Of a stretch of 16,056 nt of DNA, positions 6,367 through 13,562 are shown piece by piece. Source of the DNA: Clostridia bacterium (GTDB taxonomy: Bacteria; Bacillota; Clostridia; Christensenellales; Aristaeellaceae); assembly GCA_900769075.1 (NCBI GenBank), contig CAAGFE010000043.1, positions 1 through 16,056 of the forward strand, read 5' to 3'. The position numbers were made by a program, and so were the translations under genes. The notes beneath the pieces were generated by a model that saw nothing but the letters and a program-made list of their open reading frames with translations, did no database searches and was not told where the DNA came from. How positions within the stretch are numbered: position 1 is the first letter of the stretch; each line of letters begins with the position of its first letter.

Positions 6367-7227
6367 TCACAGTATCGCCAGGGGAAGGGGCGCGGCGGCG
6401 CTCTCGGCGGGAGGCGCAAAGGGCGTCACACCGGGGAAACCGAACAGCTGCAGCGCCAGGATCAGCACACCCAGGATCGCCACATACAGCGCGAACCAGT
6501 TCAGGCTGACCTTCGTCACCAGCTTCAGCATGAAGCGGATGGCAAGATAACCCACCACGGCCGCAACGGCGACGCCCAGGAGGGTCGGCACGACCGCAAG
6601 ATCGCTGATCCAGCCATTCTCGATGGCGTCCTTGCCCTCCAGCAGCAGCGCACCGGCGATGGCGGGGGCGCTCATCATGAAGGAGAACTTGGCGGCGCTC
6701 TTGCGGTCCAGGCCGGACAGCAGACCGCCTGCCAGCGTGGAGCCGCTCCGGCTCACACCGGGCAGCAGGGCAACGCCCTGCATGCAGCCCATCACAATGG
6801 CGTGCAGGAAGCTGGGCCGATCGGTCTTGTGGGCCTTCCTGATGCTGACGTACTCCGCCACCAGCAGGAACACCGCCGTGATCAGGAAGCTCACGCCCAG
6901 GAACCAGCCCGTATCGCAGCCGTCGATGAAATCATCAAAGATGACCTTCACCACCAGCGTGGGGAGGGAAGCGATGAAGAGCAGGAGCAGCGTCTTTGAC
7001 TTGAAAGGATTCCGGAGGATAGCCCACCAGTCCTTCCAGAAAACGATGAGCACGGGAATGAGCGTGCCTGCGTGCAGGAGAATGTCGAGCATCTTGTAGG
7101 CAGGCGATTCGTCAATGGTGAGGCCGAACACCATCCGCCCCAGCAGCAGATGGCCCGAGGAGGAAATAGGCAGGAACTCACCAAGTCCCTGCAGAAGACC
7201 AAGCAGCATGGCCTGAATTGCGTCCAT
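6367..7227 (-). CDS. uppP: Undecaprenyl-diphosphatase (UppP/BacA type)
   Basis: Integral membrane phosphatase that recycles undecaprenyl diphosphate, the lipid carrier of peptidoglycan precursors, and can give bacitracin tolerance. The 286-residue protein has the two family signatures: GLLQGLGEFLPISSSGH near the N-terminus (Glu17, His26) and LLPGVSRSGST in the middle, plus about eight hydrophobic segments. The C-terminal end is a loose Pro/Ala tail. Two adjacent ATG codons (7230 and 7227) are possible; AAGGAG lies seven bases before the second, which I chose. Single gene with its own promoter and strong terminator, next to the carboxypeptidase gene, which also acts on the cell wall. Confidence 0.95.
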   Translation of the reverse strand: MDAIQAMLLGLLQGLGEFLPISSSGHLLLGRMVFGLTIDESPAYKMLDILLHAGTLIPVLIVFWKDWWAILRNPFKSKTLLLLFIASLPTLVVKVIFDDFIDGCDTGWFLGVSFLITAVFLLVAEYVSIRKAHKTDRPSFLHAIVMGCMQGVALLPGVSRSGSTLAGGLLSGLDRKSAAKFSFMMSAPAIAGALLLEGKDAIENGWISDLAVVPTLLGVAVAAVVGYLAIRFMLKLVTKVSLNWFALYVAILGVLILALQLFGFPGVTPFAPPAESAAAPLPLAIL

Positions 7228-7258
7228 CATATCGCTCCTTTCAGGGGATTTGAGAGCC

Positions 7259-7287
7259 AGTATACCATACTTCGGCGGATTTGTCAC
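7259..7287 (-). promoter_or_regulatory. Sigma-A promoter of uppP
   Basis: On the minus strand GTGACA (7282-7287) and TATACT (7259-7264) are separated by exactly 17 bases. The predicted start leaves a leader of about 25 nt. Confidence 0.7.
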
Positions 7288-7324
7288 CTATGGCATGATA
7301 TTTCGCAAGAAAAGATCGCCGGGA

Positions 7325-7409
7325 GGGAAGCGGCCCTTTGGCGAGAATCCCGCATGTGGACATCTGGCAAAAAGGGGCGGCCCCCAGAAGCACCAAAGGC
7401 CGCTTTCCC
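7325..7409 (+). repeat. Structured leader before the small membrane protein gene
   Basis: The arms at 7325-7341 (GGGAAGCGGCCCTTTGG) and 7393-7409 (CCAAAGGCCGCTTTCCC) are complementary except for two single-base bulges. Inside lie a GCG/CGC mini-stem and GGGG-CGG-CCCC (7374-7384). The element ends about 20 bases before the ribosome binding site of the next gene. No T run follows, so it is not a simple terminator; a folded 5' leader or a protein site is possible. I could not find a clear promoter for this gene. Confidence 0.4.
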
Positions 7410-7443
7410 GCATTGTATGAAATCGGAAGGAGGGATTTCTTCT

Positions 7444-7647
7444 ATGAAGATTATCGGCTTGCTGCTGATCATCATCGGCGTGATCGGGATTATCCTGACC
7501 GCCCTGCTGCCCGGTCTGCTGGGTTATGCGGGATATATTGCCGGTGTGACCGCCATTCTGACGGGCATCGTCTTCCTGGCGGCCTGCAACGTGCGCACGT
7601 CCTGCTGCTGCGAGCGCCGCAACTGCGACCGGAACTGCTGCGACTAA
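7444..7647 (+). CDS. Small membrane protein with a cysteine-rich tail
   Basis: Protein of 67 residues, not recognised. The ATG at 7444 lies about ten bases after a strong AAGGAGG, which sets the start inside a longer open frame. Two hydrophobic helices follow each other (about 3-24 and 27-48, with a Gly/Pro turn PGLLGYAG), a helical hairpin. The last 20 residues are CNVRTSCCCERRNCDRNCCD-like: seven Cys among Arg, Asn and Asp. With both helices spanning the membrane, the N-terminus and the Cys tail lie on the same side. The tail could bind metal or form disulphides. A folded leader precedes the gene and a strong terminator follows, so it is expressed alone. Confidence 0.75.
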   Translation: MKIIGLLLIIIGVIGIILTALLPGLLGYAGYIAGVTAILTGIVFLAACNVRTSCCCERRNCDRNCCD

Positions 7648-7672
7648 TCAATAGCCCGCAAAAGAAAAGCAT

Positions 7673-7711
7673 GCTCCCCGGAAGCCGCACAGGCCGCCGG
7701 GGAGCGATTTT
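7673..7711. terminator. Bidirectional terminator between the small membrane gene and icd
   Basis: A perfect 9-bp stem (GCTCCCCGG 7673-7681, CCGGGGAGC 7697-7705) is followed by GATTTT on the plus strand and by CATGCTTTTCTTTT on the minus strand. It serves both convergent genes. Confidence 0.8.
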
Positions 7712-7718
7712 GTCTATG

Positions 7719-8921
7719 TTATTCTTTGAGCTTGTCCGCGATGGCTTCCAGGAAGGCTCGGCTGTTGACAGCCATGCATTCGCTGCCCTCCCACATCAGC
7801 GCCAGATCCTTGGTCATCACACCGCCCTCGATCACGTCGATGGTGGCCTTTTCCAGCTTGTCTGCAAACGCCATCAGGTCGGGCAGATTGTCCAGCTCGC
7901 CGCGCTTGCGGAGTGCGCCGGACCAGGCGAAAATCGTTGCCACCGGGTTGGTGGAGGTTTCCTCGCCCTTCAGGTAGCGGTAATAGTGGCGGGTCACCGT
8001 GCCATGCGCTGCCTCGTACTCAAACTTGCCGTCGGGGGAGACCAACACGGAGGTCATCATGGCCAGGGAACCGAAGGCGGTGGCGACCATGTCGCTCATC
8101 ACGTCACCGTCGTAGTTCTTGCACGCCCAGATGAATCCGCCCCTGGAGCGCACCACGCGGGCTACCGCGTCGTCAATCAGCGTGTAGAAGTAAGTGATGC
8201 CCGCTGCCTCGAACTGCGCCTTGTAGGTGCTGTCGTAGATCTCCTGGAAAATATCCTTGAAGGTGTGGTCGTAGGTCTTTGAGATGGTGTCCTTGGTGGA
8301 AAACCACAGATCCTGCTTCACGCTCAGCGCATACTGGAAACAGGCATGGGCGAAAGAAGCGATGGACGCATCCAGATTGTGGATCCCCTGGAGAATGCCC
8401 GGGCCCTTGAAATCGAAGATGGTCCGGCGGATTTCCTGCCCGTCCTCGCCGGTAAAGACAAGCTCCGCCCTGCCCGGGCCGGGTACGTCCATCTCCGTGT
8501 TGCGGTAAACGTCCCCATAGGCATGGCGGGCAATGGTGATGGGCTCCTGCCAGGTGCGCACGGTGGGCTTCACGCCGCTGACCAGGATGGGCGCGCGGAA
8601 CACGGTGCCGTCCAGCATGGCGCGGATGGTGCCGTTGGGGGACTTCCACATGCTGTGCAGATTGTATTCGGTCTTGCGCTGGGCATTGGGGGTGATGGTG
8701 GCGCATTTGACCGCCACGCCGTATTTCTTCGTGGCATTGGCGCTGTCGATGGTCACCTGATCTCCGGTTTCGTCCCGATGGGGCAGGCCCAGATCATAAT
8801 ACTCGGTCTTGAGGTCAACGAAGGGGAGAATCAGCAGTTCCTTGATGTCAGCCCAGAGGATACGGGTCATTTCATCGCCGTCCATCTCGACCAGCGGCGT
8901 TGTCATCCTGATTTTGTCCAT
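7719..8921 (-). CDS. icd: NADP-type isocitrate dehydrogenase (eukaryote-like class)
   Basis: Oxidative decarboxylation of isocitrate to 2-oxoglutarate with reduction of NADP. The 400-residue product matches the class of IDH that includes the eukaryotic enzymes, not the E. coli type. Seen in order: VEMDGDEMTRI at the start, the substrate segment WKSPNGTIRAMLDGTVFRAPI, DLWFSTKDTISKTYDHTFKDIF, the metal site region NYDGDVMSD, and the coenzyme segment YEAAHGTVTRHYYRYLKG followed by ETSTNPVATIFAW. The His-Gly-Thr-Val-Thr-Arg-His pattern fits NADP preference. ATG 8921 follows AAGGAG by eight bases. No other citric acid cycle gene is adjacent, so the likely job is supplying 2-oxoglutarate and NADPH for biosynthesis. 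Confidence 0.96.
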   Translation of the reverse strand: MDKIRMTTPLVEMDGDEMTRILWADIKELLILPFVDLKTEYYDLGLPHRDETGDQVTIDSANATKKYGVAVKCATITPNAQRKTEYNLHSMWKSPNGTIRAMLDGTVFRAPILVSGVKPTVRTWQEPITIARHAYGDVYRNTEMDVPGPGRAELVFTGEDGQEIRRTIFDFKGPGILQGIHNLDASIASFAHACFQYALSVKQDLWFSTKDTISKTYDHTFKDIFQEIYDSTYKAQFEAAGITYFYTLIDDAVARVVRSRGGFIWACKNYDGDVMSDMVATAFGSLAMMTSVLVSPDGKFEYEAAHGTVTRHYYRYLKGEETSTNPVATIFAWSGALRKRGELDNLPDLMAFADKLEKATIDVIEGGVMTKDLALMWEGSECMAVNSRAFLEAIADKLKE

Positions 8922-8953
8922 CGGAATCGCTCCTTGTGTTTTGAATCGTATCT

Positions 8954-8982
8954 ATTGTAAGGGAATCCGCCGGAAATCGCAA
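8954..8982 (-). promoter_or_regulatory. Sigma-A promoter of icd
   Basis: On the minus strand TTGCGA (8977-8982) and TACAAT (8954-8959) are separated by 17 bases. Confidence 0.75.
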
Positions 8983-9034
8983 GGGATGAACAGCGAAAGA
9001 ACAGCTGAGAAAAAGTGGATTAGAAAATGATGAG

Positions 9035-9055
9035 ATACCTTGACAGGCGAGGTAT
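9035..9055 (+). promoter_or_regulatory. PadR operator 1
   Basis: ATACCT (9035-9040), nine bases, AGGTAT (9050-9055): a perfect inverted repeat that overlaps the -35 hexamer of the operon promoter. Binding here would block RNA polymerase. It agrees with a second copy downstream at 17 of 21 positions. Assignment to the PadR protein encoded in the same operon is inference from the usual autoregulation in that family. Confidence 0.65.
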
Positions 9056-9068
9056 ATTGCAGTACAAT
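9040..9068 (+). promoter_or_regulatory. Sigma-A promoter of the PadR operon
   Basis: A consensus -35 TTGACA (9040-9045), a 17-base spacer and -10 TACAAT (9063-9068). The strength of this promoter fits a gene set held down by a repressor. Confidence 0.85.
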
Positions 9069-9079
9069 GCATTCGTAAG

Positions 9080-9100
9080 ATACCTCGGCACGCGAAGTAT
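9080..9100 (+). promoter_or_regulatory. PadR operator 2
   Basis: ATACCT (9080-9085), nine bases, AAGTAT (9095-9100). It lies just after the predicted start of transcription, 45 bp centre to centre from operator 1, a spacing that would allow two dimers to bridge the promoter. Confidence 0.6.
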
Positions 9101-9125
9101 CAACCGACCACAAGGAGGAATGACC

Positions 9126-9290
9126 ATGTTCCGCAAACCCTCGCGCAAGGAAACAGAGCGCACCCATCCTGACCATCAGCCGATGATCCCCGTATTCCGC
9201 AAATCCCGCGATGAGCTGGATGCACCCATCCGCGATACGCGGCTGCGATTTGACGAAATGAACCCGTTCAAGGAAATGATTTGGAGGTGA
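9126..9290 (+). CDS. Unrecognised 54-residue charged protein, first gene of the PadR operon
   Basis: I do not recognise this protein. AAGGAGG (9112-9118) lies seven bases before the ATG at 9126; an in-frame ATG at 9120 is only one base from it and is rejected. The product is soluble and strongly charged, with two similar FRKxSR-type segments (MFRKPSRKE at 1-9 and VFRKSRDE at 23-30) and a C-terminal FKEMIWR. Its last codons TGG AGG TGA form the GGAGG ribosome binding site of padR, so the two genes are translated in close coupling. It could be a true small effector or ligand of the operon, or a leader reading frame that mainly controls padR translation. Confidence 0.6.
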   Translation: MFRKPSRKETERTHPDHQPMIPVFRKSRDELDAPIRDTRLRFDEMNPFKEMIWR

Positions 9291-9294
9291 AACC

Positions 9295-9624
9295 ATGGCC
9301 CTGTCCGCTGATATTCTCAGAGGCTATACGGACGCGATCATCCTGCGACAGCTGGTGCAAGGAGACAGCTATGGCTACCAGATCAACAAAAGCGTGACAG
9401 CCCTGTCAGACAGCGCGTTCGAACTCAAGGAGGCCACGCTGTACACCGCCTTCCGCCGTCTGGAGAGCGGCGGGCTGATCCGCTCCTACTGGGGGGATGA
9501 ACAGTCCGGCGCAAGGCGGCGCTACTACGCCATCACCGATGCGGGCAGAGAAAGGCTCCTTGCCGATCAGTCCGCCTGGAAGGAAACCAAAGCATTGATC
9601 GACCTGCTTTTGATGGAGGAATGA
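9295..9624 (+). CDS. PadR-family transcriptional regulator
   Basis: Winged-helix repressor of 109 residues. The family pattern is clear: ILRQLVQGDSYGYQINK in helix 1-2, then LKEATLYTAFRRLESGGLI for the recognition helix, then GARRRYYAITDAGRERL for the wing and start of the dimer helix. The short C-terminus is typical of the small PadR subgroup. ATG 9295 follows GGAGG by seven bases. It is encoded with a DUF1700-like/toastrack protein, a common pairing in Firmicutes, and probably represses its own operon through the two operators upstream. The inducer is unknown. Confidence 0.93.
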   Translation: MALSADILRGYTDAIILRQLVQGDSYGYQINKSVTALSDSAFELKEATLYTAFRRLESGGLIRSYWGDEQSGARRRYYAITDAGRERLLADQSAWKETKALIDLLLMEE

Positions 9625-9627
9625 ACG

Positions 9628-10827
9628 ATGAAGATGAATGACACCGTTGCCCGCATTGTGGAAATCATGTTCCAGGACGTGGAGAAGAACGAGGAGACCG
9701 ACGCCATCCGCGACGAGGTGATGGACAACTGCCAGGCGCGTTATACCGATCTGATCAACTCCGGCATGAACGAGGATGACGCCATTTCCGCTGTGATCGA
9801 GAGCCTCAAGGGGATGGAGGATGTGCTGGCCCCCTACAAGCGCAAGCCGGCCCGTCCTACGGATGACACGCCCGATTCCGGCGAAAAGAACCTCACCTTC
9901 GCCGCGGAGGAGATTCACCGGATCGACCTGACCCTGATCAGCGAGGACGTGACCGTCGAGGCCTCCCCGGATGACAGCTACCATGTCCTTTGGAACGCGG
10001 AGGAGACCCCGTATGTGGCAGCCAGCGTTCAGAACGGCGTGCTGCGGGTGGAACGCCTGCCCGGGGAGGAAAAGCGCCGCAGCGACAAAAAGGTCGAGGC
10101 CACCATCCAGGGCGACATCGACAACATCGTCCGCACGGAAAAGGGCAAGATCGAGATCAACCTGGATTCCATCGACAGCATGATCAAATCCATCGGACAG
10201 ACCATCAAGAGCGCCATCGCCAGGAGCGGCGTGAGCGTTCACGTCCAGTTTGGCGACGGCCGCGTGACCATCCAGGTGCCCGAGCGGGCCGTGCCCCACG
10301 TCAAGCTCCTGACCACCTCCGGCGACATCGAGGTGCAGCAGGCGGCACTGGCTGACCTGAGCGTCACCTCCACCAGCGGCGATATCGACGTGGATCTGAG
10401 CGAGGATCAATCCCTTTGCCGTGCGAATCTGCGCACCACCTCCGGCAGCATTGAGGTCTGCGCCTATGTGGATGAAATGATCGTCTCCTCCACCTCCGGC
10501 GATGCTGAGATCGAAGGCCGCGCCGATACGCTGACCGCCAATACCATTTCCGGCGATATCCATGTGGATGCGGACGTGACGGTCATTCAGTTCAAGTCTG
10601 TCAGCGGCGATGCGCGGCTTTCGTTTGACAGCCAGGCCATCCGCGAGATTCACGGCTCCACCGTGTCCGGTGACATTGATATCGATCTGCCTGACGGCAT
10701 CGGCAGCATTGAGATCAACACCCAGACTCGCTCCGGCGATGTGACCACCCGTTACGCCACCAACGGCGTGGGCCCGACGGTGAGCGGCGGCGTATCCACC
10801 CTCTCCGGTGATATCACCATCCGGTAA
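9628..10827 (+). CDS. DUF1700-like N-terminus plus DUF4097 toastrack protein
   Basis: Protein of 399 residues, three bases after padR, with GGAGG eight bases before the ATG. The first 75 residues are helical and charged, resembling the N-terminal part of DUF1700/DUF1707-type proteins (MNEDDAISAVIESLKGMEDV). A polar linker follows. Residues about 90-399 form a repetitive beta domain: from about 229 on, SGD-type turns recur nine times at 19-23 residue intervals (TTSGDIEV, STSGDIDV, TTSGSIEV, STSGDAEI, TISGDIHV, SVSGDARL, TVSGDIDI, TRSGDVTT, TLSGDITI). This is the DUF4097 'putative adhesin' or toastrack fold. There is no signal peptide and no membrane helix, so adhesion is unlikely; a cytosolic scaffold or stress sensor is more plausible. 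Toastrack genes are associated with envelope-stress modules. Confidence 0.88.
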   Translation: MKMNDTVARIVEIMFQDVEKNEETDAIRDEVMDNCQARYTDLINSGMNEDDAISAVIESLKGMEDVLAPYKRKPARPTDDTPDSGEKNLTFAAEEIHRIDLTLISEDVTVEASPDDSYHVLWNAEETPYVAASVQNGVLRVERLPGEEKRRSDKKVEATIQGDIDNIVRTEKGKIEINLDSIDSMIKSIGQTIKSAIARSGVSVHVQFGDGRVTIQVPERAVPHVKLLTTSGDIEVQQAALADLSVTSTSGDIDVDLSEDQSLCRANLRTTSGSIEVCAYVDEMIVSSTSGDAEIEGRADTLTANTISGDIHVDADVTVIQFKSVSGDARLSFDSQAIREIHGSTVSGDIDIDLPDGIGSIEINTQTRSGDVTTRYATNGVGPTVSGGVSTLSGDITIR

Positions 10828-10831
10828 GCAG

Positions 10832-10872
10832 AAAAAAGGCCTCCGCAGGTTTGCGCCCGCGGAGGCCCTTTT
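10832..10872. terminator. Bidirectional terminator
   Basis: A perfect 9-bp stem (GGCCTCCGC 10838-10846, GCGGAGGCC 10859-10867) has CTTTT on the plus side and six T on the minus side. It ends the PadR operon and the convergent flavoprotein gene. Confidence 0.88.
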
Positions 10873-11294
10873 CAGGTGAAATCAATGTCATACCGGGTGC
10901 CGTGATGGAACAGCACGCCCTCCGTCAGCCGAATGCGCAGGATGACGGTGTTCGGGTCGCTTTCGTTGGTATGCCCGTTGCCGTACCAGGCGGCAAAGGC
11001 TGTGCGCAGTATGTCCGCCAGGGCCGCGTTTTCCGCCAGCAGGATGTGCCCCAGGCTTTCGCCCACGCCGCGGGCGGTGAACCACTCCCCGCTGACGGCG
11101 ACCTTGGGGTTCTGGGCGATCTGCTGCATCTTGGCGGACAGCGCGTAGGTGACAACGTAAAAGCATCCGTCCCGGTACACAGCGTTGACGGTACGCACGG
11201 CAGGGGAGTCGCCGTCCACCGTCGCCAGGGCGATCAGATTGTCGTGCCCGAAGCGCTCATCCATGATGGCGATGATCTGCTGATTGATTCGCAT
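10872..11294 (-). CDS. Pyridoxamine 5'-phosphate oxidase-like flavoprotein
   Basis: Protein of 140 residues with the split-barrel FMN-binding pattern: IALATVDGDSPAVRTVNAVYRDGCFYVVTYALSAKMQQIAQNPKVAVSG, followed by a helix and a final strand region. It is shorter than true PNP oxidase and lacks its C-terminal substrate residues, so it is one of the many small PNPOx-like proteins, probably a flavin- or cofactor-dependent reductase of unknown substrate. The start is the ATG at 11294, seven bases after GGAGG; the frame stays open further upstream but passes through a terminator hairpin. It may be reached by read-through from the KDG kinase operon. Confidence 0.85.
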   Translation of the reverse strand: MRINQQIIAIMDERFGHDNLIALATVDGDSPAVRTVNAVYRDGCFYVVTYALSAKMQQIAQNPKVAVSGEWFTARGVGESLGHILLAENAALADILRTAFAAWYGNGHTNESDPNTVILRIRLTEGVLFHHGTRYDIDFT

Positions 11295-11326
11295 ACGGTA
11301 TCCTCCGTTCGGATAGATGTGAGAAA

Positions 11327-11352
11327 GCCTCCGACGGTTTCCCATCGGAGGC
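11327..11352 (-). terminator. Probable weak terminator between kdgK operon and flavoprotein gene
   Basis: An 8-bp perfect stem (GCCTCCGA 11327-11334, TCGGAGGC 11345-11352) is followed on the minus strand by CTTTCTC, a short T run. It may let part of the transcription through to the flavoprotein gene, for which I see no convincing promoter. Confidence 0.5.
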
Positions 11353-11413
11353 CCAAAGCTGCATACCGGTGCATCGTAAAGAGTAGAAACGAGCAGCACC
11401 TCAAAATGGGATT

Positions 11414-11436
11414 CTTAAGGGGGGAACCCCCTTAAG
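11414..11436. repeat. Perfect palindrome CTTAAGGGGG/CCCCCTTAAG
   Basis: Two perfect 10-base arms (11414-11423 and 11427-11436) flank a GAA centre, just beyond the stop codon of kdgK. No T run follows on either strand. It has the look of an extragenic palindromic repeat, but only one copy is in the window. A second, weaker hairpin (GCAGC/GCTGC) overlaps the kdgK stop. Confidence 0.55.
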
Positions 11437-11460
11437 CGGGGTGCAGGGGCGCAGCATTGC

Positions 11461-12495
11461 TTAGCGCTGCACGCGGCCGGTGCCGGAGCCCTTCATCAGG
11501 GACTCGACCTCCGCGACGGACACGCGGTTGTAGTCGCCAAGAATGGTGTGCTTCAGGCAGGAGGCAGCCACGGCGAATTCCAGCGCGGTCTTTTCGTCCG
11601 CATAGGTGTTCAGGCCGTAGATCAGGCCGCCGCCGAAGGAGTCGCCGCCGCCCACGCGGTCCACGATATCGGTGATGGCGTACTTGCGGGACAGGAAGAA
11701 GTCCTTGCCGTTGTACAGGCAGGCGCGCCAGTCGTTGTGGTTGGCGCTCTTGGATTCCCGCAGGGTGATGGCCACGCGCTTGATGTTGGGGTAGGTCTGC
11801 ATGGCGAGGGAGGCGATGGCCTTGTAGTTCTCGATGTTCAGCTCGCCCTCTTCCACGTCGCTCTGGGATTCCGCCTTCAGGCCGAGGGACTTCTGGAAAT
11901 CCTCCTCGTTGGCGATGACGGTGTCCACATACTTGACCAGCTCGGTCATGACTTCCTTGGCGTCCTTGCCGTACTTCCACAGGTTCTTGCGGTAGTTCAG
12001 GTCGCAGGACACATGCACGCCCTTGGCCTGAGCGGCCTTGACGGCCTCCAGGGACAGCTCGGCGGCGCCCTCGGAGATGGCGGGGGTGATGCCGGTCAGG
12101 TGGAACCAGGTCGCGCCCTCAAAGACGGCGTCCCAGTCGATATCGCCGGGCTTGGCCTCGCAGATGGTGGAGCCTGCGCGGTCGTAGATCACCTTGGAGG
12201 GACGCTGCACAGCGCCGGTCTCCAGGAAGTAGATGCCCATGCGGCCGTCCTTGCGGACGATCTTGGTGGTGTCCACGCCGAAGCCGCGCAGCTCACGGAT
12301 GCAGGCCTCGCCGATATCATTCTTGGGCAGCACGGTGACGAAGGCGGTGTCCAGGCCGTAGTTCGCCAGGGACACGGAAACGTTGGCTTCGCCGCCGCCG
12401 AAGGTGGCCTCCAGAGAGGGGCTCTGGAAGAAGCGCTCGTAGCCGGGGGACTTCAGACGCAGCATGATCTCGCCGAAAGTAATAATCTTGCCCAT
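11461..12495 (-). CDS. kdgK: 2-keto-3-deoxygluconate kinase (PfkB family)
   Basis: Phosphorylates 2-keto-3-deoxygluconate (KDG) to KDPG in the cytoplasm, the step before aldolase cleavage in uronate and pectin-sugar breakdown. The 344-residue product begins with the PfkB N-terminal pattern (IITFGEIMLRLKSPGYERFFQ, then FGGGEANVSVSLANYG) and carries the C-terminal signature DRVGGGDSFGGGLIYG with catalytic base Asp285. The GEIMLRLKSP start and the GGGDSF form are typical of KDG kinases and not of fructokinase or ribokinase. ATG 12495 lies ten bases after GGAGG. It is the second gene of an operon with the KDPG aldolase, separated by 75 nt that hold only a small hairpin. Confidence 0.92.
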   Translation of the reverse strand: MGKIITFGEIMLRLKSPGYERFFQSPSLEATFGGGEANVSVSLANYGLDTAFVTVLPKNDIGEACIRELRGFGVDTTKIVRKDGRMGIYFLETGAVQRPSKVIYDRAGSTICEAKPGDIDWDAVFEGATWFHLTGITPAISEGAAELSLEAVKAAQAKGVHVSCDLNYRKNLWKYGKDAKEVMTELVKYVDTVIANEEDFQKSLGLKAESQSDVEEGELNIENYKAIASLAMQTYPNIKRVAITLRESKSANHNDWRACLYNGKDFFLSRKYAITDIVDRVGGGDSFGGGLIYGLNTYADEKTALEFAVAASCLKHTILGDYNRVSVAEVESLMKGSGTGRVQR

Positions 12496-12570
12496 GGTAG
12501 GTGTACCTCCAACATTATTTCAGCTTCATTCGATGAAAGTGACTGGGGTGACCGGAAAGGGGAGAAGTCC

Positions 12571-13527
12571 TTACTTCTGCACCAGATGCACGGCGAAGCC
12601 GGCGACCTCGTCCTCCAGGTAGATGGCGATCAGCTTGCCGTTCTTGACCACGGCGCTGTCCTCGATGAACTTGTAGCCGCGCTGCTCCAGGTGCCACTTG
12701 GCGCGCTTGACGCTGTTGGTGCCGATGGCGATGTGACCATGCTTGCCGCGGCCCATGTACTTGTTGATCTCCACGCCGGTGCCCACGAAGTTGGAGGAGT
12801 TGCCCTCCTTGATGGGCATGCCCAGGAGGGCGGCGAGCTTCTTGCACTCAGCCATGGATGCCTCGGCGCTTTCGGTGTTGATGCCGATGTGGCGCAGCTC
12901 GAAGCCCAGCATCTTGTCCACCGCGCTGCGGGTCATCTCGGTGATCTTGTCCCATTCCTTGTTCTTGATCAGATCCTTGGGGCACATGAAGGTGCCGCCG
13001 CAGCACAGGATGCGGTCATAGGCCAGGTAATCGAGCATATTCTTCTCGTTCACGCCGCCGGTGGGCATGAAGTTGAGGCCGGGATACACGGGCGCCAGGT
13101 TCTTGATCATGGGCAGACCGCCGGCAGCCTCAGCGGGGAAGAACTTCACCGCGTTCAGGCCGTAGGACAGGGCCACCTGAATATCAGAAGGCGTGGAGGT
13201 GCCGGGGCAGATCGGGATGCCCTTTTCCACGCAGTATTTCACGATCTCCGGGGACAGACCGGGGGACACGATGGCGGCAGCGCCCGCAGCGATGGCACGA
13301 TCCACCTGGTCAATGGTCAGCACGGTACCGGCGCACAGCGCCACATGGGGCAGCTGCTCATGCACGCGGCGGATGGATTCCTCCGCAGCGGCGGTGCGGA
13401 AGGTGATCTCCGCAACGGGCAGACCGCCGTCAGCCAGGGCCTTGCAGAGCGGAACCGCGTCATCAGCGTCATCAATCGCAATGACGGGAACCAGACCGGC
13501 CAGGGAAAGCTTCTCCAAAAACTCCAT
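12571..13527 (-). CDS. eda: KDPG/KHG aldolase fused to a C-terminal VOC domain
   Basis: Residues 1-205 are a class I 2-keto-3-deoxy-6-phosphogluconate aldolase: Glu40 (AEITFRT), GTVLT at 67, PGTSTPSD, the Schiff-base Lys128 (AVKFFPAE) and the phosphate loop TGGV. This part cleaves KDPG to pyruvate and glyceraldehyde 3-phosphate. Residues about 208-318 add a complete VOC (glyoxalase/bleomycin-type) module of two beta-alpha-beta repeats, FELRHIGINT and GHIAIGT. Candidate metal ligands sit where the family has them: His213, Glu253, His265 and possibly His314. Standard Eda is about 210 residues, so the extension is half as long again. I believe fused forms occur in other gut Clostridia, but do not know a shown function for the extra domain. 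ATG 13527 follows AAGGA by nine bases. Confidence 0.92.
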   Translation of the reverse strand: MEFLEKLSLAGLVPVIAIDDADDAVPLCKALADGGLPVAEITFRTAAAEESIRRVHEQLPHVALCAGTVLTIDQVDRAIAAGAAAIVSPGLSPEIVKYCVEKGIPICPGTSTPSDIQVALSYGLNAVKFFPAEAAGGLPMIKNLAPVYPGLNFMPTGGVNEKNMLDYLAYDRILCCGGTFMCPKDLIKNKEWDKITEMTRSAVDKMLGFELRHIGINTESAEASMAECKKLAALLGMPIKEGNSSNFVGTGVEINKYMGRGKHGHIAIGTNSVKRAKWHLEQRGYKFIEDSAVVKNGKLIAIYLEDEVAGFAVHLVQK

Positions 13528-13562
13528 GGAACATCGTCCTTTCTGTGTTCATTGGGAAACAC

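Noticed and set aside
9120..9125. Earlier ATG for the 54-codon gene
   Set aside because: Only one base from the AAGGAGG site, too close to be used.
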